Under the pieces are notes generated by a model. The model worked only from the letters and a program-made list of their open reading frames with translations. It was not told where the DNA came from and did no database searches. Position numbers and translations under genes: made by a program. From UBA9619 sp964630665 (GTDB lineage: Bacteria; Pseudomonadota; Gammaproteobacteria; Arenicellales; UBA868), in assembly GCA_964630665.1 (NCBI GenBank), contig CAZVVN010000091.1:1-11235 (forward strand): a stretch of DNA of 11,235 nt. Reading direction: 5' to 3'. Below are positions 1 through 6,520 of the stretch, piece after piece; within the stretch, counting starts at the first letter, position 1, and the number at the start of each line of letters is the position of its first letter.

Positions 1-455
1 TCGTTCGCATAGGATCGGATCGTGTGAGGGGAGAAGTTCCGTTCGATCTCGCGGAGTATGCGTTCGATCTGGGTGGTGTTCAGGAAAGTCGGTGTACCAC
101 CACCCAGGTGCAGCTGTACGACCTCGCGATCGTCATCGTAAAGCGCTCCCTGGATCTGGATTTCCCGGCACAAGCGTTCTAGGTATCCCTCCACTGTCGC
201 AGAATTTCGAGTAACAATCTTGGTGCAGGCACAGAAAAAACACAGCGTATTGCAGAACGGAATGTGCAGGTAAAGCGATAGAGCCCGCGGTATCGGTGAT
301 TCGTTGCCTTTGCTGGCGACCTCACGGTAGTGTTTCTCGGTGAACCAGTCAGAGAAGTGATCGGCGGGTGGGTATGAGGTATAACGCGGGCCCCGCGAGT
401 CGTAACGCTGGATCAACTCGGGTTCAAAACAGATTCGATTCTGTGTGGCGGTCAT
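1..455 (-). CDS. hemN: Oxygen-independent coproporphyrinogen III dehydrogenase HemN, C-terminal part missing (window edge)
   Basis: This is a radical SAM enzyme of heme synthesis that converts coproporphyrinogen III to protoporphyrinogen IX without oxygen, in the cytoplasm. The first 151 residues are present and the rest runs off the left edge. The N-terminus reads MTATQNRICF and is followed by RGPRYTSYP (about 21-29), a HemN hallmark. LYLHIPFC leads into the cluster motif CxxxCxxCxC at C68, C72, C75 and C77, then KIVTR. HLGGGTPTFLN (116-126) is the SAM-binding glycine motif. The fourth cysteine and the PRYTSYP block favour true HemN over HemW-like relatives. The ATG at 455-453 is the only plausible start in frame; no strong Shine-Dalgarno is visible. 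It is divergent from the oxidase operon across a spacer with two FNR/Anr-like boxes, which fits the common anaerobic control of hemN. Confidence 0.95.
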   Translation of the reverse strand, partial: MTATQNRICFEPELIQRYDSRGPRYTSYPPADHFSDWFTEKHYREVASKGNESPIPRALSLYLHIPFCNTLCFFCACTKIVTRNSATVEGYLERLCREIQIQGALYDDDREVVQLHLGGGTPTFLNTTQIERILREIERNFSPHTIRSYAN

Positions 456-715
456 ATATGACTGGCCATCGTCGAGCGGGCAAGGAACTGATGTTGGAAC
501 ACCTGGGCGGACCGGCCAGTCGTCAGCGGTATCCAGGTTCTATCTGCACAGCCGGATGGACCGGCTGGCCTTTCCAGGGTCAACCACAGTTAGCCTGTTC
601 ATCGACAACCGATATCGAAAATCTGGGTTCTCTACGCAATGGTAGGAGCATCTGGCCGTACTTGTCACCGTTTCGAAATGCGAAGTGACCCTAACCAGTG
701 ACCGCAACCCGCTTA

Positions 716-729
716 TTGATCCAAGTCAA
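716..729. promoter_or_regulatory. FNR/Anr-type binding site, box 1
   Basis: TTGATCCAAGTCAA matches the FNR/Anr consensus TTGAT-N4-ATCAA at 9 of 10 positions. It is centred at 722.5, about 268 bp upstream of the hemN start and 154 bp upstream of the oxidase subunit III start. Which of the two genes it serves cannot be decided from sequence; a long hemN leader or an upstream (class I-like) position for the oxidase promoter are both possible. Confidence 0.65.
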
Positions 730-775
730 ATCTCATCGGCATATCATCGCGGCTGATAGCCTGGGTTTTTCTTAT

Positions 776-789
776 CTGATACAGATCAA
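776..789. promoter_or_regulatory. FNR/Anr-type binding site, box 2
   Basis: CTGATACAGATCAA matches TTGAT-N4-ATCAA at 9 of 10 positions and starts exactly 60 bp after box 1. It is centred at 782.5. A weak -10-like GATAAA lies at 810-815, giving a plus-strand start near 822-824. That would place this box near -40, the class II activator position, for transcription of the oxidase operon. The promoter assignment is inference; no -35 hexamer is visible, as expected of an activator-dependent promoter. Confidence 0.55.
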
Positions 790-876
790 GACTCTCCGGC
801 GTCGCACACGATAAATGATGTCCCGTCACTACGACCGCATCCGGACTAAATCGGAATCGCACAAAGGAATCACGGC

Positions 877-1650
877 ATGGCGCACGCAGCAACCTATCAA
901 TCCGAGCACGAAACCAGTGTCTGGCCGATGGTGGTTGGCCTCGGTGTCCTGCTGACACCGTTGACTGTACTAGCCTATTTCGCCTGGCAGATGCCGATGG
1001 TTAGTGTCGTGCTCGGCGGTGGATCACTTGCTCTGCTCGCCGTCGGGTTTGCTGGCTGGGCCAAAGAGTTTTTTCAGCATGGAACCGAGGAAGGGCTCGG
1101 AACAATTGCTGTCGCGGCCTTTATCGTCTCAGAGGTGGTTATTTTTGGCACGGTGTTCGTTGTGTTCTGGCTAGGCCGCGTTAGCCATGCCGATCAGTGG
1201 GCGAGTTTTATCCCAGCCGAACTCGACAGGATGTTTGCCCTTTGGCTTACCGTGATTCTGTGGGCCTCAAGCGCCACGATCATGTTGTCGCAGCGTGCCT
1301 TTGAGCGGGATCGGCGTGGCCTGGCGATGTTCTGGTTGTTTGCGACATTCGCCCTCGGTTCTCTGTTCGTGGTGCTACATATCGGCGAGTGGAGCCACCT
1401 CGCTGCTGGCGGGTTTACCCTTGGTTCCAATATCTACGGTACGACTTTTTATGGGCTGACCGGTGTACACACCTCACACGTCATAGTCGGGCTTGCCAGT
1501 CATCTGCTCCTGTTTGGTGTTCTCGCAGGCGGTTTGATGAAATTTGATCAGGTTACCTTTTATCGGGGCGCTGCCCTGTACTGGCACTTCGTGGACATTA
1601 TGTGGTTGTTGGTGGCAGCTAACGTTTACCTGATTGGGAGCACGTCTTGA
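877..1650 (+). CDS. ctaE: Cytochrome c oxidase subunit III
   Basis: Integral membrane subunit III of a heme-copper oxidase, 257 residues with seven predicted transmembrane segments. Seen in sequence: the conserved segment-3 glutamate in FIVSEVVIF (E86), the block YGTTFYGLTGVHTSHVIVG (187-205, given here in part: GVHTSHVIVG), and the C-terminal YWHFVDIMWLLV (235-246). These are signatures of the COX3 family. The ATG is preceded by AAAGGA at 863-868 with an 8-nt spacer. It is the first gene of the operon, which is unusual because subunit III more often follows subunits II and I. Its stop TGA overlaps the TTG start of the SCO gene by 4 nt, so translation is probably coupled. Confidence 0.93.
   Translation: MAHAATYQSEHETSVWPMVVGLGVLLTPLTVLAYFAWQMPMVSVVLGGGSLALLAVGFAGWAKEFFQHGTEEGLGTIAVAAFIVSEVVIFGTVFVVFWLGRVSHADQWASFIPAELDRMFALWLTVILWASSATIMLSQRAFERDRRGLAMFWLFATFALGSLFVVLHIGEWSHLAAGGFTLGSNIYGTTFYGLTGVHTSHVIVGLASHLLLFGVLAGGLMKFDQVTFYRGAALYWHFVDIMWLLVAANVYLIGSTS
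1636..1640 (+). promoter_or_regulatory. Ribosome binding site deciding the TTG start of the SCO gene
   Basis: GGGAG lies 6 nt ahead of TTG at 1647. It supports the TTG over the in-frame ATG seven codons later (1668), and the TTG start also supplies the positively charged n-region (RFR) of the signal peptide. Confidence 0.55.
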
Positions 1651-2429
1651 GATTTCGCTTGCTCGTGATGGCAGCAGCGTTGGCCTGCGCTGCATCATCA
1701 GCTGCTCACAACCGCCCATTGGAACAGGACGAACTCGATCCCGCGTTACTGCGCGTAGAAGAAGGCTTTCATCTGAACCAGAAAGTTCCAGATGTTGCGA
1801 TCGAGACGCGATCCGGCATCAGGCGTCTTTCCGAACTCATTGCTGAACAACCGACGATTCTTGCGTTGGCCTACTATACCTGTGGTAGCTCCTGTCCATT
1901 GACGATCCAGAACCTATCCCAGGTGTTGTCCGATATGGCTCTGCCCGATCACCGGGTGATCGTTCTATCGTTTGATGCCAAAGATACACTGGCGACCCTG
2001 GCTCGTACCCGTGACACTCTTAAGCGAGTACCGGCGAACTGGGCTTTCGGATTGCTCTCCAGTGAGGAGAGTGCACGTCTGACTGAATCAGTCGGATTCA
2101 AGTTTTTTTTCTCTGAATCGGATCAGGCATTTTTGCATCCGGCGGTACTCGTGTTTCTGTCTCCGGACGGAAAAGTGATGCGCTACCTGTATGGTACCGA
2201 ACCGCGTGAAAGGGATATCAAACTTGCGCTCATCGAGAGCAGGAACCGCGCGCCGCGGCTGAATGAATTGGTCGATACAGTCAAACTGACCTGTTTTCAG
2301 TTCGACGCCTCGCGTAGCCGCTATGTGCTGCATCCGACACTTATCTTTGGTGGTGCCGGAATCGGTGTTCTAGGTGTTGCCGGGCTGGTGACCCTTGCAT
2401 TCAAAAGAGACTCCAAAGGAGAGCAATGA
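1647..2429 (+). CDS. SCO1/SenC-family copper chaperone, C-terminally membrane anchored
   Basis: A thioredoxin-fold copper protein that delivers copper to, or reduces, the CuA site of oxidase subunit II on the outer face of the cytoplasmic membrane. It has 260 residues: a signal-peptide-like start (RFRLLVMAAALACAASSAAH), a SCO domain with copper cysteines in YYTCGSSCPLT (C79, C83), the conserved SFDAKDT block near D110, and the distal copper histidine in FLHPAVLVF (H164). A second hydrophobic segment at about 231-252 followed by KRDSK would anchor the C-terminus. An extra cysteine (C216, in KLTCFQFD) sits before the anchor. The TTG start overlaps the upstream stop and the gene's own stop overlaps the coxB start as ATGA. 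Its position between subunits III and II fits an assembly role for this oxidase. Confidence 0.9.
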   Translation: MRFRLLVMAAALACAASSAAHNRPLEQDELDPALLRVEEGFHLNQKVPDVAIETRSGIRRLSELIAEQPTILALAYYTCGSSCPLTIQNLSQVLSDMALPDHRVIVLSFDAKDTLATLARTRDTLKRVPANWAFGLLSSEESARLTESVGFKFFFSESDQAFLHPAVLVFLSPDGKVMRYLYGTEPRERDIKLALIESRNRAPRLNELVDTVKLTCFQFDASRSRYVLHPTLIFGGAGIGVLGVAGLVTLAFKRDSKGEQ

Positions 2430-3085
2430 TGCAGATGATTTCCGTTGCTGAAGCCGCTTCGGCAGTTGCCCCGGCCATACCGCTAGCCTACCCGGCACCT
2501 TATTGGGACCAGATGTTCAGCATCTGGCTTAGTGTGGCTGTCGGTATCTACCTGGTTGTTGCTGTGCCCATGCTTTATTTCCTGTATCGCTACCGCTACC
2601 GCCAGGCTACCAACGAGCAGGGTGCTGTTGAGGACAGTGGTCATGGAATCGAGGTCCTGTGGACCGTAATCCCGCTTATCATCGTGATCTACCTGGCCGT
2701 ACAGAGCGTGGCTTTTTATACCGAACAGCGCACTCCCCCATCGAATTCTCTGCCGGTCAAGGCTGAAGGCATGATGTGGAGCTGGCAATTCGAGTATCCG
2801 AATGGCAAGCGGTCGCTGGCTGAGCTTTATGTCCCGGTGGGTAAGCCGGTCAAGTTGTTACTGACCTCCAAGGACGTGATTCATGCATTTCACATCCCTG
2901 AAGCAAAGGTTATGGAAGACGCGGTCCCCGGGCGCGTGACTGAGATGTGGTTCCAGTTCAACGAGACGGGAGAATACCGTGGCTATTGCCGGGAGTACTG
3001 CGGTACGGCACACGCTTATATGCTCGCGACAATTAAGGTTCTCACGGCCGAAGAGTTTGACGAGTGGCTCAGCCAATCCGGCTGA
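2426..3085 (+). CDS. ctaC: Cytochrome c oxidase subunit II with CuA site
   Basis: The electron-entry subunit: it takes electrons from cytochrome c (or another donor) at a binuclear CuA centre. It has 219 residues with two transmembrane segments (about 30-52 and 76-96) and an outward cupredoxin domain. All CuA ligands are visible: H153 in DVIHAFHIP, then C188, E190, C192, H196 and M199 in the spacing CxExCGxxHxxM. MWSWQFEYPNG (117-127) carries the aromatic patch used for electron transfer. There is no CxxCH, so no cytochrome c domain is fused. AAAGGAG at 2415-2421 is 4 nt from the ATG at 2426 and 7 nt from the ATG at 2429, so the second may be the true start. No clear cleavable signal peptide is seen. 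Confidence 0.97.
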   Translation: MMQMISVAEAASAVAPAIPLAYPAPYWDQMFSIWLSVAVGIYLVVAVPMLYFLYRYRYRQATNEQGAVEDSGHGIEVLWTVIPLIIVIYLAVQSVAFYTEQRTPPSNSLPVKAEGMMWSWQFEYPNGKRSLAELYVPVGKPVKLLLTSKDVIHAFHIPEAKVMEDAVPGRVTEMWFQFNETGEYRGYCREYCGTAHAYMLATIKVLTAEEFDEWLSQSG

Positions 3086-3121
3086 ACAACAAATACGCTA
3101 GTAAACCTAGGAGATCAACCG

Positions 3122-4735
3122 ATGCAAGAAGCCGTCGCAACGCCCTGGTTTCGGGCCAGCTTTCGCGAGTGGTTCCTGACCACTGACCACAAGAAGATAG
3201 GCATTCTTTACGGGCTAACATCGTTATTGTTCTTCGTTGTAGCCGGACTGATGGGTATGGTGATCCGATTGGAACTGACCCAGCCCGGTCTGCAATACGT
3301 CAGTCCAGACTTCTACAACTATCTGCTCACCGGTCACGGTGCGGTACTGCTGCTGTGGTGGGCAATTGCGTTCTGGGCGGCTTTTACCAACTTCCTTATT
3401 CCGATCATGATCGGCGCCCGTGACGTAGCCTTCCCCAGACTCAACCAGCTGTCGTACTGGTTTTTCTTTACAGCCAGTGTGCTGGTCCTGATTACACTGA
3501 TACCCGGTCAGCACATCAAGATGATGTGGACGGGTTATCCCCCCTTCTCATTGCATCCTAACGCTGGTCCCACTGCACTCTACGTCTTGATTGTGATCCT
3601 GATTGCTGGGTCGACACTCGGTACTGGGGTCAATTTCATCACTACGGTACTCAAGATGCGGGCCCCAGGTATCACACTGGGCAATATGAACCTTGTGGTG
3701 CACGGCCTGATGGCCTCTATTGTCGTTCAGCTCCTGGGTGTGCCGTCCTTTGTCGGTTCAGTGATCATGTTGTTCCTGGACAGGTATCTGGGAACTGGAT
3801 TTTTTGATCCGGCGAAAGGTGGTGATCCGGTCTTATACCAGCATCTTTTCTGGTTCTACTCACACCCGGCGGTATACGTCATGATATTGCCCGGTTTTGG
3901 AGTGTTCTCGGAAGTCCTCTCGACGATGTCGCGAAAGCCTATTTTCGGCAGGAAGTCGATGCTTTACGCGCTGTGGTCAATCGCCGGCCTGGGGTTCTTC
4001 ATCTGGGCACATCACATGTTTTCCTCCGGTATGCCGTATTGGGTACGGGTATTCATGTCGTTCACGACAGTGTTGATTGCGGTACCGACTGGTATCAAGA
4101 TCTTTAACTGGGTTGCGACCCTGCACAAAGGTGCGATCCATTTCAATACACCCATGCTGTTCACACTGGGGGGAATCTTCATGTTTCTGATCGGTGGTCT
4201 CACCGGTATCCCGCTGGCGCTACCTGCCTTCAATATCCACGTGCACGACTCGCAGTTCGTTGTCGGCCATTTCCACTATGTCCTCGGAATGGCGATGACT
4301 TTTGCGGCTTTCAGCGGCGTTTACTACTGGTACCCTAAAGTGACCGGCCGTATGTTTCCAGAAACACTGGGTAAGATCAGCTTCTGGATGATGATGATCG
4401 GGTCGAACGTGCTTTACTTCACCCAGATGGTAGTGGGCCTCATGGGAATGCCGCGGCGCTACGTTGACTATCCACCCATCGAGGCGTGGATGAATCTAAA
4501 CGTGATTGAAACGGTAGGTGCTTTCATCCTGGCTGCCGGGATTCTGGTGACTCTGATTGCCTGGGCCCGTGGGCTAAAAGGGCCACGCGCCGGCCGCGAT
4601 CCCTGGGGTTCGCCATCGCTCGAGTGGGAGACCGCGTCGCCACCACCGCCACAGAACTTCGACACCTTTCCCGTTGCGGTGCCAGCCGACTGGACACCCT
4701 ACCGTTTCGACGGCAGGACCATCAGTGGCCGATAA
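3122..4735 (+). CDS. ctaD: Cytochrome c oxidase subunit I, A2-type (Tyr-Ser motif)
   Basis: The catalytic subunit, reducing O2 to water and pumping protons; 537 residues, about 12 transmembrane segments. Metal ligands are complete: H72 and H385 (low-spin heme), H383 (high-spin heme), and H248, H297, H298 (CuB); Y252 is the tyrosine cross-linked to a CuB histidine. D-channel residues N90, D101 and N108 and K-channel residues T323 and K326 are present. The usual HPEVY glutamate is absent: the sequence reads FWFYSHPAVY, so Y246-S247 replaces it, the definition of A2-type oxidases. The second Asn of the usual NN pair is Q109 and the usual K-channel Ser is N329. The heme-propionate arginines R445-R446 are kept. 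AGGAG at 3109-3113 lies 8 nt before the ATG. The last 11 nt overlap the next small gene. Confidence 0.98.
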   Translation: MQEAVATPWFRASFREWFLTTDHKKIGILYGLTSLLFFVVAGLMGMVIRLELTQPGLQYVSPDFYNYLLTGHGAVLLLWWAIAFWAAFTNFLIPIMIGARDVAFPRLNQLSYWFFFTASVLVLITLIPGQHIKMMWTGYPPFSLHPNAGPTALYVLIVILIAGSTLGTGVNFITTVLKMRAPGITLGNMNLVVHGLMASIVVQLLGVPSFVGSVIMLFLDRYLGTGFFDPAKGGDPVLYQHLFWFYSHPAVYVMILPGFGVFSEVLSTMSRKPIFGRKSMLYALWSIAGLGFFIWAHHMFSSGMPYWVRVFMSFTTVLIAVPTGIKIFNWVATLHKGAIHFNTPMLFTLGGIFMFLIGGLTGIPLALPAFNIHVHDSQFVVGHFHYVLGMAMTFAAFSGVYYWYPKVTGRMFPETLGKISFWMMMIGSNVLYFTQMVVGLMGMPRRYVDYPPIEAWMNLNVIETVGAFILAAGILVTLIAWARGLKGPRAGRDPWGSPSLEWETASPPPPQNFDTFPVAVPADWTPYRFDGRTISGR

Positions 4736-4892
4736 AACAGATGTGCTGAGCTGCGGTAAGCAGTCAAACCGCCGTATTGTCTGGTTACTGGTGGGTCTGA
4801 TACTGCTTTCCTTCATTTTCGGAGTTGCGATGTTTCTGCCCGCTGAACATCGGGCTCAGAAACTCCAGCAAATGGAACAGAGGTATCAATAA
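4725..4892 (+). CDS. Small single-span membrane protein at the end of the oxidase operon
   Basis: A 55-residue protein of unrecognised family. A short polar N-terminus (MADKTDVLSC) precedes one transmembrane segment at about 18-38 (IVWLLVGLILLSFIFGVAMF), and the rest is a charged, Gln-rich tail (HRAQKLQQMEQRYQ) that could be a short helix. The NRR before the segment predicts the N-terminus inside. The GTG start is chosen because AGGA (4715-4718) lies 6 nt ahead and the reading frame overlaps the ctaD stop by 11 nt; an in-frame ATG at 4674 would lie deep inside ctaD. Small single-helix proteins often sit beside oxidase genes as accessory subunits or assembly factors. That role here is inferred from position and topology only. 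Confidence 0.62.
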   Translation: MADKTDVLSCGKQSNRRIVWLLVGLILLSFIFGVAMFLPAEHRAQKLQQMEQRYQ

Positions 4893-5083
4893 CAACATTG
4901 CAGATCTTATATCGTTGGATCTCTGCAGGCTTGATCCCACGATCTGGGAGCTGGCTGTTTTCTCAGGCCATCTAGTTCTCTGTCTGGAGAGTGGGCAGAA
5001 TCTGTTTCACAACTGGGGACTCAGGCAAACATATCTGTTCGAGCGATCAGATCAGTAACGTTAAGGCTCTGACGATTAAACTG
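4893..5083 (+). other. Spacer between oxidase operon and radical SAM gene
   Basis: No convincing gene, terminator with T-run or strong promoter is visible in these 191 bases. The radical SAM reading frame is open back to a GTG at 4991, but the residues before the ATG at 5084 look non-coding. Whether the radical SAM gene is read through from the oxidase operon is unclear. Confidence 0.4.
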
Positions 5084-6151
5084 ATGTCCCGGCGCTACAC
5101 CACCTACAAGATGTTCCGGTTTCCAGAGAAGCTGGACAGTCTTCCACGGGCCTGTTCAAGGTTACTGCCGCCTGTGCACGTGCGGATCAAGCCCACCAAT
5201 GTCTGTGCCCACCGATGCCATTACTGTGCCTACCGGGCAGACAATCTCCAGCTGGGAGCACAAATGGACGCGCGGGACCAGATTCCCGAAGTCAAGATGT
5301 TCCAGATCCTCGAAGATCTTGACCAGATGGGCGTGCAAGCAGTCACGTTCAGTGGAGGTGGCGACCCCTTTTACTACAAGCCATTGCTCTCTGTGGTGAA
5401 ATGGTTGGCCGGGAGCTCGATCCACTTTGCATCGCTGACCAATGGGGCGAAGTTGGAAGGCGAAATAGCAGAGATTTTTTCGAGCCATGGTACTTGGTTA
5501 CGAATCTCACTTGATGGTTGGGATGATGAGAGCTATACGCGCTACCGGGGAGTTCGAGTCGGAGCATTTACCAGGTTGATGAAAAACCTCGCGGCTTTTT
5601 CACGTCTCGGTGGTGCATGTCATCTGGGCGTGAGCCTGATTATCGATGAGATGAATGTGACGCATATTGGGGAACTTCTCGAGCGGTTACGCGACAATGG
5701 GGTGGAAAGTGTCAAAGTGTCGCCATGTGTGATCAGCAACAGTGGCCATGAAAACAATGCCTATCACTCTCCCTATATTGACCTTGTGCGTGAGGTGGTG
5801 GCTCGCAAGTCATTGGAGTTCCGGGAAGACTCGTTCGAGATCTACAACGCCTATCATCATCTGGACGAAAAATTCGACAAGAAATATGACTGGTGTCCGT
5901 ACCAGCAAATGCTGACAGTGATCGGCGCCGACCTCAACTTGTATAGTTGCCAGGACAAGGCCTATACCAGTGAGGGTTGCCTGGGATCGCTACGAGACAA
6001 GCGTTTCCGTGATCTCTGGTTTGAGTCGAAGGAGAACTTCTTTCGTGTCAGGCCCAGGCTGGACTGCTGCCACCACTGTGTCGCGAACAATAAGAACCTG
6101 ACACTTATCGAATATCTGGATGGTGAGCCCGAACATCGCTATTTTGTGTAA
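5084..6151 (+). CDS. Radical SAM/SPASM-domain protein, substrate unknown
   Basis: A cytoplasmic iron-sulfur enzyme of 355 residues. The SAM cluster motif is CAHRCHYC (C41, C45, C48) after HVRIKPTNV, and SGGGDPF (90-96) is the SAM-binding glycine motif. The core barrel continues through SLTNGAKL and RISLDGW. The C-terminal part is SPASM-like, with cysteines at 271 (WCPYQ), 289 (YSCQDKAY), 299, 328, 329 and 332 (LDCCHHC), able to bind one or two auxiliary Fe-S clusters. The ATG at 5084 (MSRRYTTYKMF) is preferred by N-terminal appearance; no good Shine-Dalgarno precedes it, and ATG 5111 or GTG 4991 are alternatives. SPASM enzymes modify peptides, proteins or small molecules; nothing here fixes the substrate. 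Nearby genes (oxidase, cobalt transport) give no clear pathway link. Confidence 0.9.
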   Translation: MSRRYTTYKMFRFPEKLDSLPRACSRLLPPVHVRIKPTNVCAHRCHYCAYRADNLQLGAQMDARDQIPEVKMFQILEDLDQMGVQAVTFSGGGDPFYYKPLLSVVKWLAGSSIHFASLTNGAKLEGEIAEIFSSHGTWLRISLDGWDDESYTRYRGVRVGAFTRLMKNLAAFSRLGGACHLGVSLIIDEMNVTHIGELLERLRDNGVESVKVSPCVISNSGHENNAYHSPYIDLVREVVARKSLEFREDSFEIYNAYHHLDEKFDKKYDWCPYQQMLTVIGADLNLYSCQDKAYTSEGCLGSLRDKRFRDLWFESKENFFRVRPRLDCCHHCVANNKNLTLIEYLDGEPEHRYFV

Positions 6152-6325
6152 AGATCGCTGACCATCGCCGGTCTGACGTCTAGAAAATTACGAAGCACAA
6201 TGTCCGGGTATTCTAGCCCCGGCCTGCCGGGAAGTCGTCGCCACTGGAGTGCTGGCCATGTGGTCTGTTATGCTTGGATCTGGTAAGGGATAATTTGAAA
6301 AATTAATCGACAAAGCTTAAGGGTC
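6152..6325 (+). other. Leader region of cbtBA
   Basis: It holds a GC hairpin (6218-6231, CCCGG arms around CCTG) without a T-run, an isolated GCCACTG (6240-6246), a weak -10-like GATAAT (6289-6294) without a good -35, and a 28-codon ATG reading frame at 6200-6286 with no clear Shine-Dalgarno. A cobalamin riboswitch cannot be supported because the B12-box and the GGTG/TCC elements are not recognisable. Confidence 0.35.
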
Positions 6326-6508
6326 ATGAACAGCGTTTATCCATCTGTTGAAAGCATCGCTCTGATAAAGACGGTACGTTGGTGGCCGTCAGCGGTCGCA
6401 GCACTCCTTGCCGGGTTGATTCTCTACGGTGTCGGCTTTGCTCACCACGATGTGCTGCATCACGCAGCCCACGATACCCGTCACTCTGCGGCGTTTCCCT
6501 GCCACTGA
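6326..6508 (+). CDS. cbtB: CbtB-family predicted cobalt transporter subunit
   Basis: A 60-residue membrane protein of the CbtB family, the small partner of CbtA in predicted cobalt uptake. There is one transmembrane segment at about 20-38 (WPSAVAALLAGLILYGVGF), followed directly by the family's metal-binding-like tail HHDVLHHAAHDTRH (40/41 to 53) and the C-terminal FPCH (57-60). These His, Asp and Cys residues are the family signature. Length is typical. The ATG follows AAGGG (6319-6323) at a short spacing. The cbtA gene starts about 12 nt after the stop, so the two are almost certainly co-transcribed. In many bacteria this pair is controlled by a cobalamin riboswitch; none was recognised here. 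Confidence 0.92.
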   Translation: MNSVYPSVESIALIKTVRWWPSAVAALLAGLILYGVGFAHHDVLHHAAHDTRHSAAFPCH

Positions 6509-6520
6509 ATTAACGCCCGC

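Larger units (their letters stand above)
456..876. other. Divergent intergenic control region between hemN and the oxidase operon
   Basis: No convincing gene is seen in these 421 bases; the short plus-strand reading frames here have atypical composition and partly lie antisense to hemN. The stretch holds two FNR/Anr-like dyads (716-729 and 776-789), listed separately. It also holds a small perfect hairpin, 7-bp arms CAGCCGG/CCGGCTG at 549-555 and 561-567 around a 5-nt loop. The hairpin has no T-run, so it is not a standard terminator; it would fall in the 5' leader of hemN if transcription starts near the distal box. Confidence 0.6.

Noticed and set aside
368..688. Plus-strand reading frames of 106 and 66 codons near the left end
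   Set aside because: They lie partly antisense to the firm hemN start and in the control spacer, have no plausible Shine-Dalgarno, and show no recognisable domain.
4991..5083. GTG start at 4991 for the radical SAM protein
   Set aside because: The Shine-Dalgarno-like GGAG is only 1 nt from the GTG, and the 31 added residues look non-coding; the frame from ATG 5084 begins with MSRRYTTYKMF, which fits the family better.
6218..6231. GC hairpin as a terminator after the radical SAM gene
   Set aside because: The stem is only 5-6 bp with a small loop and no following T-run on either strand.
6152..6325. Possible cobalamin riboswitch before cbtB, because of the GCCACTG heptamer at 6240-6246
   Set aside because: No B12-box (AGYCAGGA..CCTGCC type) follows and no GGTG/TCC element precedes it. 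A covariance-model search with the Rfam Cobalamin family (RF00174) would settle it; a significant hit spanning 6170-6310 would reverse this.
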